Below are positions 18,138 through 27,397 of a DNA stretch of 64,000 nt, one piece after another. The DNA is taken from the NCBI GenBank assembly GCA_038148895.1, contig JBBVGQ010000003.1. The stretch is one strand, 5' to 3'. The notes beneath the pieces are model-generated. The model saw nothing but the letters and a program-made list of their open reading frames with translations, searched no databases and had not been told where the DNA came from. Source of the stretch: Tamlana sp038148895 (GTDB lineage Bacteria; Bacteroidota; Bacteroidia; Flavobacteriales; Flavobacteriaceae). Within the stretch, counting starts at the first letter, position 1, and every line of letters begins with the position of its first letter. A program made the position numbers and the translations under genes.

Positions 18138-19089
18138 CGAGTACCTCAAATTCTTTTAGAAGCCCTTTTTCCTTAGCATTGGGTACTTCTGCAACAAATG
18201 CATATTTTGCTGGTTCTAAATCGGCATAAAAATACCCTGTTGTTCCTTCAATGGCATCGTTAAACCCTCCTAAAAAGGTCAACCCATTTGGCACAGGTGT
18301 TATAAAACCTTTAGGATCATACCAAACCATCCAACTCTCTAAAGAGTCAACACTAGCAGTATTGCTAAGTTTTACCAGATGCACATCAGAGGTTGCAAAA
18401 TTTTCGTGTAATTTTTGGTTCACAATGTTAACCTGAAAAACATGTTTCCCTTTTGAAATTGGCCTATCAAAATGAAAACCATCTTCCTTAACGTCTATTA
18501 CATCCGTTGCTTCAGGCGGTTGGTTACCACTATCTGTTTCCGAAACAAAAACCTGTTTAACCATGCCCATGGTAGAGTGAAATTTACCATTGGGCATCTT
18601 TACATAGCACTCAACCGCATAAAGGCCTGGAGTTAACGAAAAAGCCGTAAATGTGGTGTGCTTTGGCGCAATTAATCCTGAACCACCGCTTGGGACACAT
18701 TCACTAAACCATTTCGGCATTTTTCCAAAAGCTTTAAAACCTTCTTCCGGTTTTCCTTCATTGATTAAATCCATACCCTCTTCAAAAACAGGGTCGGCTT
18801 CATTCTTATAATTTTCAACTGTAATACCCTCTGGTAATTTTACGAATCTAAAAAAATGGGTTTCGTTGGCCCTGTTGTCATATTTAAACGTGTTCCATCC
18901 TGAAGTAATGGTATCCTTCATTTGAAATTCCATACTTCGCGTAACGATATCAAAAACATTAGTTGGATAATTATTTGTTTCTTCAACTACAATTTCTTCC
19001 GTTGAAGTTTTTTCCTTTTTAACATTTTTACAGCTAAACACTAGGGCAAAAGCAAATAAGAAAAAAAAGATAAGATAATTTGACTTCAT
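18127..19089 (-). CDS. Putative lipoprotein (320 aa), unknown function
   Basis: The N-terminus MKSNYLIFFFLFAFALVFSC is a lipoprotein signal with the lipidated Cys at position 20, followed by a Lys/Glu-rich linker (about 21-40). The mature part has two beta-rich halves, each containing a phrase of the type '...GLYAVECYVKMPNGKFHSTMGM' or '...AKYAFVAEVPNAKEKG', suggesting cupredoxin-like or Ig-like domains. No catalytic motif is recognised. The gene faces ribBA and overlaps its end by 11 bp. A short sequence closely related to its 5' end is repeated at 21757-21852. Confidence 0.75.
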   Translation of the reverse strand: MKSNYLIFFFLFAFALVFSCKNVKKEKTSTEEIVVEETNNYPTNVFDIVTRSMEFQMKDTITSGWNTFKYDNRANETHFFRFVKLPEGITVENYKNEADPVFEEGMDLINEGKPEEGFKAFGKMPKWFSECVPSGGSGLIAPKHTTFTAFSLTPGLYAVECYVKMPNGKFHSTMGMVKQVFVSETDSGNQPPEATDVIDVKEDGFHFDRPISKGKHVFQVNIVNQKLHENFATSDVHLVKLSNTASVDSLESWMVWYDPKGFITPVPNGLTFLGGFNDAIEGTTGYFYADLEPAKYAFVAEVPNAKEKGLLKEFEVLASN

Positions 19090-19246
19090 AATTTATTGGT
19101 TTGGTTATTGACTAATTTTATTGCATATGGCTTAAAGAACAAACAGAAAACTAAGTTATTCTTTGAAGGCATTTTATCATGATGGATTCATTGCTCCTTT
19201 TGTAAATATGTTTTCGCTTTCAGAACTTTGCCATTATCTAAAATGT

Positions 19247-21760
19247 TTATTCACCACAGTTCAACACCCCTTCATTTGCACCAAAAATTAGCGTGAATGG
19301 CAAATCGTACTCTACTCCTTCATCTGTTTCACTTAGAAAAACCCCGGTTATATATGCCTCTAAATATTGGTTTTTCCACTTTAAAGTAACATTATAGCTC
19401 GTGGGGCCAAAGCCGCCATTTAAATTAAAACAATTAATTGGCATTTTAAGAGTTTCAAAAGTCTGGGTCCCAATAGTAACTTTTGTTTCTCCCTCTTCCG
19501 GTAAAAAGTCGTTAGGTATATAAATCCAGATTTCCTCATCAAGTATATTGTAGAAATCATTATGAAGACGTACCTCGACCCCACTATCAGTAGGAACATA
19601 CCAAGCCATATTATAAGATGCTGAATTTTCATTTGTTGAATAACTCCAATAGCATGAACAAGATCCCACAACTTCAATTTCAAGTGTATCAAATACTTCC
19701 GGATTACTCTGTAATTCGGCCTTTATAATATACGTACCTGCTTCGTCTGGAGCCGTGAAAACACCCTCTTGGGTTATGCCGAAGTTTTGTCCGGACTCAT
19801 TTTGAGCAGACCAGGTAACTTGCTTGTCTTCTCCATCTATAATTACATTAAAATCTTTTTCATCCCCAACTTGAAAACAACCAAAAAGATCATCGGTATA
19901 TACTGTTATTTTTGATACATCAATTATAATTTCGGCCGTAATAGGGTTTGCATATTTTGAACCTCTAAAACATTGAGTTGATTTGAATTCTGCTGTTACC
20001 GTAAAAGGGTACTTACTAGGATCTTTTGGCGTTTGAAGTGTGAATTTTTGGATAGTATCTAAAGACACCCCTTGTCCTTCTTCAAGGAACCCCTCTGGTG
20101 AGCTCACTGCAAGGTCTAAACTTATTGTATTTTTTAAATGTGCTTCTAAATTAACAGAATCACCAGGTTTAATTGTATGCGGATTTGAAGAAGGTTGTGC
20201 CCATTTGAGTTCCACAGGTTTTAGTTCTATTTCTTTAGAAACTGAAATCGTTTGTTGGGAAAAATATTCAGGACGCAGGCTTATCTCTAAAATTTCTTTT
20301 CCTGTTGTTGTAGGGTAAACTTCTAAACTACCACCAAGTTTATAATCAACTTCAAAAATATTATTTAACGGATTGGCCTTAATATATTTATGGTTCAATA
20401 CATCAATGGGGCCACATTCTATGGCTTCTATTTTTAGTTGGTCATTTTCCCAGAAACCTTGGTCAGCCAGATTCTTTAGTTGGTCAATAGTAAAAACCCT
20501 ATTTACCTTAAAGCTAAATTCTTCCGCATACTCCTGCAAATGATCATCCAGATACTCCTTCCATGTTTCGTTTTTCTCTTTTCCCGGTATTTTTCTTGTC
20601 GGCAAAATACTGGCAAGTTGAAGAGCTGACTCATAAATTGTTTTTGGTAAGTACCAATCATTGCTTGCAGCATATACTTGCGCCATGTCTATAAGAGTTG
20701 GACAACCCGTTTCTTCCAAAAGATTGGTTTGAGCAAGATTAACCTCAAACCGAGTAAAATGCGATAAACGGGTTTTACTATAAGCTTCTTCTACTTTTTG
20801 AATAGTAAACACAATTGTACTTAAAATATCTCCAGCCACACCTATTTTCCCAGGTGCTAATCCAGCTATGGTTGCTAGATTAGAGAGATCTTCAAAATAT
20901 TTACCTGTTATTGTATCAGGATCGGAATATTCTGTATTTGAGGCTGATTTCATTTGAGAAGCTAAATCTTCTGCATCTACACTCTCACATCTTTCTGAAT
21001 TTACTTTTAAATTATTCCTTTTGTTTTTTGTTATATCAGGTTTACTTGAAAAATTATTCATAGTTAAGGTTATGTGGCCTAAAACATCATATTTTTTTAG
21101 TAATCGGTTAGTAAGATCAATAATTGTGGCTTTATCTTGACTTTCTCCAGTCCAGTTTTTATCATTATTCAAAAAAGGTATAAGTGCAAATTCAGCATCT
21201 TCATTATGCAATAAATTATAAAGCAGTGCAAAGGGCGCTTCGGTACTTTCAATGTTGGCAAGGTTTCCTGATAGAGTTGCTTCATCAATATTTAGAAAGT
21301 CGGTTCGTTGTTTTAATAGTTCTTCAAGGCCTAAAACAACTTTATCTGTATAACCTGTAGCTTCAGGCAACTCTGAAATTGTTATCGATTTTGCATTGCA
21401 TACTAAATTTCCAGACAAATCCTTCAAAATAACCTGTAATTCACCTCCTTGAATTGGATACTCTGGATGAATTGGAGCTATTATAAAAGATTCTCCTTTT
21501 TCATCCTGTGCAACATTTGTGATTATTTCCATAAAAGCATCTTGATACCAAAATTCTGCTATTAGATTATTTTTTAAGCTTGAATCTACTCCATTTAGCA
21601 TTAATTTTTCTGTTGGAAAAATGGTTTGCTTTTCTAATGTTATTTCTTGGCATGCAATGTCTTCAGATATATCTTCTTCTTTATTTTCATCTTTACTGCA
21701 TGAAAAGGGCAAAAAAATCATTAGACAAATACAAGAAAAAAATAATTTAATAAGTTTCAT
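19247..21760 (-). CDS. Large lipoprotein with Ig-like domains (837 aa), unknown function
   Basis: The signal MKLIKLFFSCICLMIFLPFSC ends in a lipobox (Cys21) followed by a Ser/Lys/Asp/Glu linker, so the protein is likely exposed on the outer membrane. Residues about 60-130 look like an Ig-type strand set. A helical middle (about 140-460) contains ASQMKSASNTEYSDPDTITGKYFEDLSNLATIAGL. The C-terminal half (about 480-837) is a string of beta domains, including VTWSAQNESGQ...GVFTAPDEAGTYIIKAE (about 660-695), a typical bacterial Ig-like (BIG_2-type) repeat. No enzyme motif is visible. It starts 4 bases inside the end of a 31-codon ORF and may be translationally coupled to it. Confidence 0.75.
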   Translation of the reverse strand: MKLIKLFFSCICLMIFLPFSCSKDENKEEDISEDIACQEITLEKQTIFPTEKLMLNGVDSSLKNNLIAEFWYQDAFMEIITNVAQDEKGESFIIAPIHPEYPIQGGELQVILKDLSGNLVCNAKSITISELPEATGYTDKVVLGLEELLKQRTDFLNIDEATLSGNLANIESTEAPFALLYNLLHNEDAEFALIPFLNNDKNWTGESQDKATIIDLTNRLLKKYDVLGHITLTMNNFSSKPDITKNKRNNLKVNSERCESVDAEDLASQMKSASNTEYSDPDTITGKYFEDLSNLATIAGLAPGKIGVAGDILSTIVFTIQKVEEAYSKTRLSHFTRFEVNLAQTNLLEETGCPTLIDMAQVYAASNDWYLPKTIYESALQLASILPTRKIPGKEKNETWKEYLDDHLQEYAEEFSFKVNRVFTIDQLKNLADQGFWENDQLKIEAIECGPIDVLNHKYIKANPLNNIFEVDYKLGGSLEVYPTTTGKEILEISLRPEYFSQQTISVSKEIELKPVELKWAQPSSNPHTIKPGDSVNLEAHLKNTISLDLAVSSPEGFLEEGQGVSLDTIQKFTLQTPKDPSKYPFTVTAEFKSTQCFRGSKYANPITAEIIIDVSKITVYTDDLFGCFQVGDEKDFNVIIDGEDKQVTWSAQNESGQNFGITQEGVFTAPDEAGTYIIKAELQSNPEVFDTLEIEVVGSCSCYWSYSTNENSASYNMAWYVPTDSGVEVRLHNDFYNILDEEIWIYIPNDFLPEEGETKVTIGTQTFETLKMPINCFNLNGGFGPTSYNVTLKWKNQYLEAYITGVFLSETDEGVEYDLPFTLIFGANEGVLNCGE

Positions 21761-21852
21761 ATGTTGATGGTTTTATCTTTTTCATCGTTTTTACAATGAT
21801 ACGCTAATGCAAAAGCGAAAAGAATTAGAATTGTTAGATAATTTGGCTTCAT
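21757..21852 (-). pseudogene. Short lipoprotein-signal ORF (31 aa), copy of the 5' end of the gene at 18127-19089
   Basis: The minus strand from 21852 reads MKPNYLTILILFAFALAYHC then KNDEKDKTINI and a stop. It matches the first residues of the 320-residue lipoprotein (MKSNYLIFFFLFAFALVFSC KN) and shares the leader AATAAATT ATGAAG with it. The ORF then ends in an ATGA overlap with the next gene's start. The simplest reading is a truncated duplicate left by recombination. A coupled leader peptide is possible. Confidence 0.6.
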
Positions 21853-21881
21853 AATTTATTGTTTGGTCAAATACTTTTCTA

Positions 21882-23111
21882 TCAATCTACCAGAATCTTT
21901 TTTACTGCTTCCCCCTTACGTGTTGAAATCTTTAATAAATAAATGCCCGATTGAAAATGGCTTAAATCAATTGGAGCCTCTCCATTTACTTGAATGACTT
22001 CTCTACTCTGGAGGTTGAACAAATTAATGGATTGGATATCAAATTTGGATTCGATATTCAAGATTCCTGAAACAGGATTGGGGTAAACCTTTATTTTGTC
22101 ATTAATAGAAAAGAATTTATCCAAATTTAAAGCCCCTACAATAGACCAATATTTTACCATTCTTAAAAAACCCTCCCATTGGCTGGTTGAAGCATTCCAA
22201 GTTTCGTATATCAACTCTGTTTCATTATTATTTACATCAAAAGTCCTCAGTTGGCGATATGAATTTTCCCATTGTTCAACTGAACTGTTCCATTCTTGAC
22301 CTAAGATTTCAAGCAAATTCCCATTTGTATCATAGGTATTCATTATTTTTGTCGAATTAACCCATGACTCGGAAACAATCACTTGCTCTATAACTTCAGT
22401 AATCAAATTATTGTCGTAACTGAAAATGGTTTGTCTATAAGGACTACCCCACTCCATGATGCTTACACTCCAAGCACGCAGCTCCGTCAAAATAATTTTA
22501 TCATCTACATTGTAACTGTACTCCTTTCGTTCACTGTTACTCCAACTTGTATTCCATTCTTCCTTAATTTCAAAATCCAATCTATTGTTGGCATCATAAA
22601 AATAGGTTTGTCTTTCATCATTCACCATCATCATATTTATAAAATCATACGCTGTACTGAGATCTTCGGTAATATTATCAAGACCATTATATGTATAAAA
22701 ATTCTCATTAAATGTTAACCAATTAGGCCCTGTATAAATAGCATATGCATAGGTTTCCTCGTTATTGGATGCATCATATGTGTAACTGTCTCTCGAACCA
22801 TTTTGCCAATTATTTCCATCCCAATTTTGTAAAATACTCTCGGTTAAATCATTATTGCCATTGTACAACTTATTGTATTGATAAAAGTTTTCCCAATCGA
22901 CGCCATTCAAGCTAAGGCGCAAAAGGTTGGTTTCTTTGGTTCCACCATTGGCGTAGGTGTAAATGTCTTTGGTATTGTGCTTCCAGTCATTCAAACCGTT
23001 ATCCCAAGAATATTGGTAAATGGAATCTAGCTTAAATGTAGTTTGTGCATTAGAATAATTGGAGTACAAAAAACACATAGCCATCAGTAAATAGATGTAG
23101 TTTTTTTTCAT
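21882..23111 (-). CDS. Secreted repeat protein with a type IX secretion tail (409 aa)
   Basis: The ATG at 23111 gives a signal peptide MKKNYIYLLMAMCFLYSNYSNAQ; a GTG at 23117 is less likely. The mature protein is a series of about six to seven units of about 45 residues, each resembling 'W...W.N..R..YTYD.NNN.TE', an Rhs/YD-like or Kelch-like repeat rich in Trp, Tyr and Asn. It ends with a type A Por sorting domain (about 330-409: KVYPNPVSG, INLFNLQSREV, FQSGIYLLKI, VKKILVD), which directs export through T9SS to the surface. Function unknown; it may be an adhesin. It neighbours other lineage-specific secreted proteins. Confidence 0.8.
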   Translation of the reverse strand: MKKNYIYLLMAMCFLYSNYSNAQTTFKLDSIYQYSWDNGLNDWKHNTKDIYTYANGGTKETNLLRLSLNGVDWENFYQYNKLYNGNNDLTESILQNWDGNNWQNGSRDSYTYDASNNEETYAYAIYTGPNWLTFNENFYTYNGLDNITEDLSTAYDFINMMMVNDERQTYFYDANNRLDFEIKEEWNTSWSNSERKEYSYNVDDKIILTELRAWSVSIMEWGSPYRQTIFSYDNNLITEVIEQVIVSESWVNSTKIMNTYDTNGNLLEILGQEWNSSVEQWENSYRQLRTFDVNNNETELIYETWNASTSQWEGFLRMVKYWSIVGALNLDKFFSINDKIKVYPNPVSGILNIESKFDIQSINLFNLQSREVIQVNGEAPIDLSHFQSGIYLLKISTRKGEAVKKILVD

Positions 23112-23192
23112 GATCACCGCTTTTTTTAAGAGAAATAGGGAAACAACTACAATTCGGTTATTCCCCTATTCAGGATTGATTAATAGCCTCTT

Positions 23193-23327
23193 TTATTCTT
23201 TTATAATTTCAATTGTTTTAACAATCTCGTTATTCAGTAAAATGTGCAGGGTGTATGTGCCTTTTTTTAGGTGGTCAATACTCATGTATATCTTCTCGTT
23301 AATATTATCCTTGGCGGAATTGACCAT
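23193..23327 (-). pseudogene. Remnant of a secreted-protein C-terminal domain
   Basis: A 44-codon ORF (ATG 23325-23327) reads ...NINEKIYMSIDHLKKGTYTLHILLNNEIVKTIEIIKE. The pattern 'I..L.KGTYTL.I.......KTI.I.K' is that of the last strands of a secretion-linked C-terminal domain, but no body precedes it because the frame closes about 20 codons upstream. The 363-bp gap between 23111 and 23475 otherwise holds nothing recognisable. It could also be a genuine tiny protein. Confidence 0.35.
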
Positions 23328-23474
23328 TTTAAAACACTCTAAATAATTACCTACACTGCTAAATTATGCAAATAGAACTTTGGGAGATACAAGAGATGTT
23401 TCAGATGATGCAAGATATGTTACAAACATTGGTATAATGTCTACCTCAACATTTTCAAACCCTAGATTAATGCA

Positions 23475-26400
23475 CTATTTGTGCTGTAAGTATTCGTTTG
23501 GCGTACAATTATACGCCTCTTTAAAGCACTTTATAAAATATGAAGGTGTGTTAAACCCTACTTGATAAGCAATTTCTGAAACCGTAACATCAGAATTTTT
23601 AAGAAGCTCAACAGCCAACTTTAAACGTTGGGAACGAATAAATTCCGAAGTGCTTAGTCCAGCAATAGCTTTTAGTTTTCTATGCAATTGGGTTCTACTC
23701 ATAGCCATGGCATCAGCAAAAGCTTCGCTTGTAAAATCTGTATTCACAAGGTTTTTGTCCAACACTTTTTTTAACCGTTTTAAAAAGTCGGTTTCGGCAG
23801 AAGAAACTCTAACATCAGGACTAAAATTTAAATCCTTGCTAAAACGTTGCTGTAGTTTTTGCCTGTTTTCAATAAGTTTTTCTACCCGTAATTTTAATTT
23901 TTCACTGTTGAAAGGCTTAGTAACGTAAGCATCAGCGCCCGTTCTTAAACCTTCAATTTCATTGTTATCACCAACCTTTGCGGTTAAAAGAATTATGGGG
24001 ATATGACTTGTGAGTTCATTATATTTTAGTGTATTGCAAAGTGATATCCCATCTTCAACGGGCATCATTACATCGCTTATAATTAAATCAGGAATATGTT
24101 TTAAAGCTTTTTCAATACCTATTTTTCCATTGCTGGCCTCCAACAGTCTATATTTAGTTTTAAAAATAGAAACTATAAACGCTCTAATATCAGGGTCATC
24201 TTCAACAATCAACAAGCTATCCTTCTCTTCATTTCCATTCAAGGACAAACCTTCTTCAACATGCCACTCATCTTTTGCTTGTTTCGTTATTATTTCCGTG
24301 GGCTTGTAGGCTTCCTTTTGAATTGGAAGAGTGACTGTAAACTGTATTTTATCGGAATCAACACTGTTAGCAATGATGCTTCCTTTTGATAGTGAAACCA
24401 ATTCTTTAACTAAAGCCAAACCAACGCCAAAACCATCTGAAGCTTCATTTTCTTGATAAAAACGTTGAAACAATTTACCTAAGTCCTTTTTTGAAATATC
24501 CTTGTTGGTGTTAATAATTGACAAAATCAATAATCCGCTCTGCTGGTTAGCATTGAAGATTATATCACTTCCCTTTGGTGCATACTTAATAGCATTGGAT
24601 AATAGGTTTGAAGTTATTTTTTCGATAACGTCAATATCGAACCATGCCTCATCCAAATTTTCAATAGAACTATTAATGGAAATATTCTTTTCATCTGCTT
24701 TGTACTGAAAAGCGGTAACAATTTGAATCAAAAGCACTTTTAAATTACCATGGGCTACTTTTAATTGTGCTTGCCCTGAATCTATCAAAGACAAATCCAC
24801 CATTTGATTTACCAAATTCAGCAGCCTATTGGCATTTTGCTTCACCAAACTGAGTTCTTTTCTATCTTCTGGTTTTAAATCTTTTTTAGACAATTGGTGG
24901 TCAATAGGCCCTGAAATAAGCGTTAATGGCGTTCTAAATTCGTGTGAAATATTGGTGTATAACTTTGTTTTAAACTCATCCAATTTTTTTAAGCGCTCTG
25001 TTTCGGCATGCTCCATTTGCAACTGGGCCTTAACATTCCATCTAAACTTTAAATACTTATAAACACCCAAAGATATAAGTACCGCCAAAAGTAAATATCC
25101 TATTTTCATGGTTGTGGTTAAATACCAAGGCTTTAAGATGGTGAATGTATAAGTTGCTGGAGTTTCGTTCCATACCCCATCATAGTTTGAGGATATTACT
25201 TGAAATGTATAAGTATTTGGCGGCAAATTGGTGTAATGCGCAAAGTTTACCCTTTTCGGTGTAACCCAATTGTCGTCATAATTGACGAGCTTGTATTTAT
25301 ATTGGTTTCGCTCAGGCTGTGAAAAATGCAAACTGGAAAACGTAAAGGTTACAGTATTTTCATTGTAATTTAGCTCCGTGTTTTCAATCAACGGACGCTC
25401 TTTTGAAAACACTTCAAATTTTGAAATAATAGTTTTTGGCTTTACGGTATTATAGGTGAGTTTTTCAGGACTAAACCAATTCAGGCCATCCAACCCCCCA
25501 AAGTATATGACACCCTGTGAATCTTTGTAATAAGCTCCTGTATTAAACTCCGAATTTTGCAAACCATCATATACACTAAATCCTTCAAAATCTTCACTAG
25601 CAATATTAAAACGGCATAACCCATTATTTGTACTTAACCATAGGTTATTATTACTATCTGGTAAAACACCGTAAACCACTTCATTGGGCAAACCGTCTTC
25701 TTCCGTGTAAGTTTTAACAGTGCCTTTATCGATGTCATATTTTTTTAACCCCGCCCCGTAGGTGCCAACCCAAAGGATATTTTCTAAAAGCAGCAATGAC
25801 TTTATTTTATCATTAAGGGGTTGTATTTTCTCAACTTCATCTGTTTTTATGTTCAACTTAAAAACGCCACTATTATCAGTGCCAACCCACAAAATACTAT
25901 CACTGGCTTTAACCAAAGCCCTGATATTATTGGCCGCAAGTCCTGAATTATCTTCATTGTATTCCTTTACAATTCCTTCGTACTTATCGAATAAAATAAT
26001 GCCGTGCCGTTCTGTAGCCAACCATCTCCTTTGACTTGATTCATCTAATATTCGCCAAATAGTATAATTACCAATCTCGGGATATGTTCTATAGTTTCCA
26101 TTGGCCTCAATGATATTGAGTCCATAGCCTTGATGCCCCACCCAAAGTTCATTTTCGTGAAAGTTTAAACTGATTATCCTATCGCTATTTAATTTAGAAT
26201 TTTTAGTGGTTAGTGTTTTGTAAGTTCCTGCTTTTGCATCAAAATAAGCCAATCCTTTTCCAGAAGTACCAATCCAAAAATTGTGCTTTTCGTCGGTTGT
26301 AAAACTTCTAATCATATCGACATTAACACTTTTTGGCACTTGATTGTTTGTCAGAATATTGAATTTAATTAGGTGTTCGTCATAATAACTTGCACCCGTT

Positions 26401-27353
26401 CCGTCTGTGCCAAACCAAATAACTCCAGTCATGTCTTCGTAAAGGCAAAGCATGTCGTTATAGTGAATTGCAAAGGGGTTGTTTTTGTTGGCTTTGAAAT
26501 TTTTAGCATAATTACTGGTTAAATCTAGCAAGAAAACTCCGCTACCATAAGTTGCAATCCATAATCTGTTTTTGCTGTCTATGAGTAAATCTTCAATATT
26601 CAAATCCTCTGGAAGTTCGGAATGCTTGAACTTAATGAACTTTTTATCATTATTAGCCTTATAAAATAGCCCACTTCCATAAGAACCAAGCCAAACACCG
26701 CCAAGACTATCTTTTTCAAGAACACTAAAATTTATGTCATTTCCACTTAAGACATGTGTTTTTTCGTAAGAACCATTTAGGTTTACACTATAAACGCCAC
26801 CAGATGCCCCAACCAACAAATCTGAATCTATTTCATCAATATTATAAACAGTTACATTCTTGTCACTATTTTTAAAAACTTGAATGGTATCTTTAGATTT
26901 GGAATCTATTTTGAAAAGTCCGTTGCCATAAGAACCCAAATATAAATTCAAGTTTTTGTCCTGAAACACTGTACTAGCCTTAAAAGGCAATTCAATGTGT
27001 TCAAAATGATCTTCTTCCGTTTTGTACAATTCCAATTTTCCGGAATGTGTAATTATCCAAAGTCTATTTTGCTTATCGATGTATATTTTACCAAGGTTGC
27101 TGAAAGTAGCTCGGGTAATATCTTCAAATTGCTTATTATAATGCTTAAAATCCCTGCCGTTGTATCTATTTAATCCGTCTTGTGTTGCAAACCACATATA
27201 CCCAATGGAGTCTTGGGCCATACTTATGACACTGTTTTGGGAAAGTCCGTGCTCTACAGTTAACTGACTGAAAGCTATTTGCTTATCATGATTTTGTGCA
27301 AACCCAGCAAACGATAATAGAAAAGTTATTAGAACTGACTTTGTAAAATTCAT
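23475..27353 (-). CDS. Hybrid two-component system regulator (HTCS), sensor kinase-receiver-AraC fusion
   Basis: A 1292-residue one-protein signalling system. A signal peptide (MNFTKSVLITFLLSFAGFAQ) precedes two periplasmic seven-bladed propellers of Reg_prop repeats (about 25-680; many units of the form 'MWFATQDGLNRYNG', 'LWVGTYGAGLKKYD') and a Y_Y_Y domain (about 685-750). One membrane helix follows (about 755-775). The kinase has its H-box HEFRTPLTLISG near 806, N-box NLLSNAIKYAPKG near 916 and G-box GFGVGLALV. The receiver has phosphoacceptor Asp in ISDVMMP near 1092. A C-terminal AraC HTH covers about 1195-1292 (VSEIAYQVGFNTPSYFIKCFK). In Bacteroidota such proteins bind an oligosaccharide in the periplasm and activate a PUL. 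It is the only PUL-type regulator in the window and thus the prime candidate for the rhamnose/PUL regulon to its right. Confidence 0.95.
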   Translation of the reverse strand: MNFTKSVLITFLLSFAGFAQNHDKQIAFSQLTVEHGLSQNSVISMAQDSIGYMWFATQDGLNRYNGRDFKHYNKQFEDITRATFSNLGKIYIDKQNRLWIITHSGKLELYKTEEDHFEHIELPFKASTVFQDKNLNLYLGSYGNGLFKIDSKSKDTIQVFKNSDKNVTVYNIDEIDSDLLVGASGGVYSVNLNGSYEKTHVLSGNDINFSVLEKDSLGGVWLGSYGSGLFYKANNDKKFIKFKHSELPEDLNIEDLLIDSKNRLWIATYGSGVFLLDLTSNYAKNFKANKNNPFAIHYNDMLCLYEDMTGVIWFGTDGTGASYYDEHLIKFNILTNNQVPKSVNVDMIRSFTTDEKHNFWIGTSGKGLAYFDAKAGTYKTLTTKNSKLNSDRIISLNFHENELWVGHQGYGLNIIEANGNYRTYPEIGNYTIWRILDESSQRRWLATERHGIILFDKYEGIVKEYNEDNSGLAANNIRALVKASDSILWVGTDNSGVFKLNIKTDEVEKIQPLNDKIKSLLLLENILWVGTYGAGLKKYDIDKGTVKTYTEEDGLPNEVVYGVLPDSNNNLWLSTNNGLCRFNIASEDFEGFSVYDGLQNSEFNTGAYYKDSQGVIYFGGLDGLNWFSPEKLTYNTVKPKTIISKFEVFSKERPLIENTELNYNENTVTFTFSSLHFSQPERNQYKYKLVNYDDNWVTPKRVNFAHYTNLPPNTYTFQVISSNYDGVWNETPATYTFTILKPWYLTTTMKIGYLLLAVLISLGVYKYLKFRWNVKAQLQMEHAETERLKKLDEFKTKLYTNISHEFRTPLTLISGPIDHQLSKKDLKPEDRKELSLVKQNANRLLNLVNQMVDLSLIDSGQAQLKVAHGNLKVLLIQIVTAFQYKADEKNISINSSIENLDEAWFDIDVIEKITSNLLSNAIKYAPKGSDIIFNANQQSGLLILSIINTNKDISKKDLGKLFQRFYQENEASDGFGVGLALVKELVSLSKGSIIANSVDSDKIQFTVTLPIQKEAYKPTEIITKQAKDEWHVEEGLSLNGNEEKDSLLIVEDDPDIRAFIVSIFKTKYRLLEASNGKIGIEKALKHIPDLIISDVMMPVEDGISLCNTLKYNELTSHIPIILLTAKVGDNNEIEGLRTGADAYVTKPFNSEKLKLRVEKLIENRQKLQQRFSKDLNFSPDVRVSSAETDFLKRLKKVLDKNLVNTDFTSEAFADAMAMSRTQLHRKLKAIAGLSTSEFIRSQRLKLAVELLKNSDVTVSEIAYQVGFNTPSYFIKCFKEAYNCTPNEYLQHK

Positions 27354-27397
27354 TCATAGGGTTTTATCAAATAAAGTTACAAAATTGTTCTGAACAT

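Noticed and set aside
23380..23565. Plus-strand ORF of 61 codons at the HTCS 3' end
   Set aside because: Half of it overlaps the HTCS coding strand in antisense; no start context or motif.
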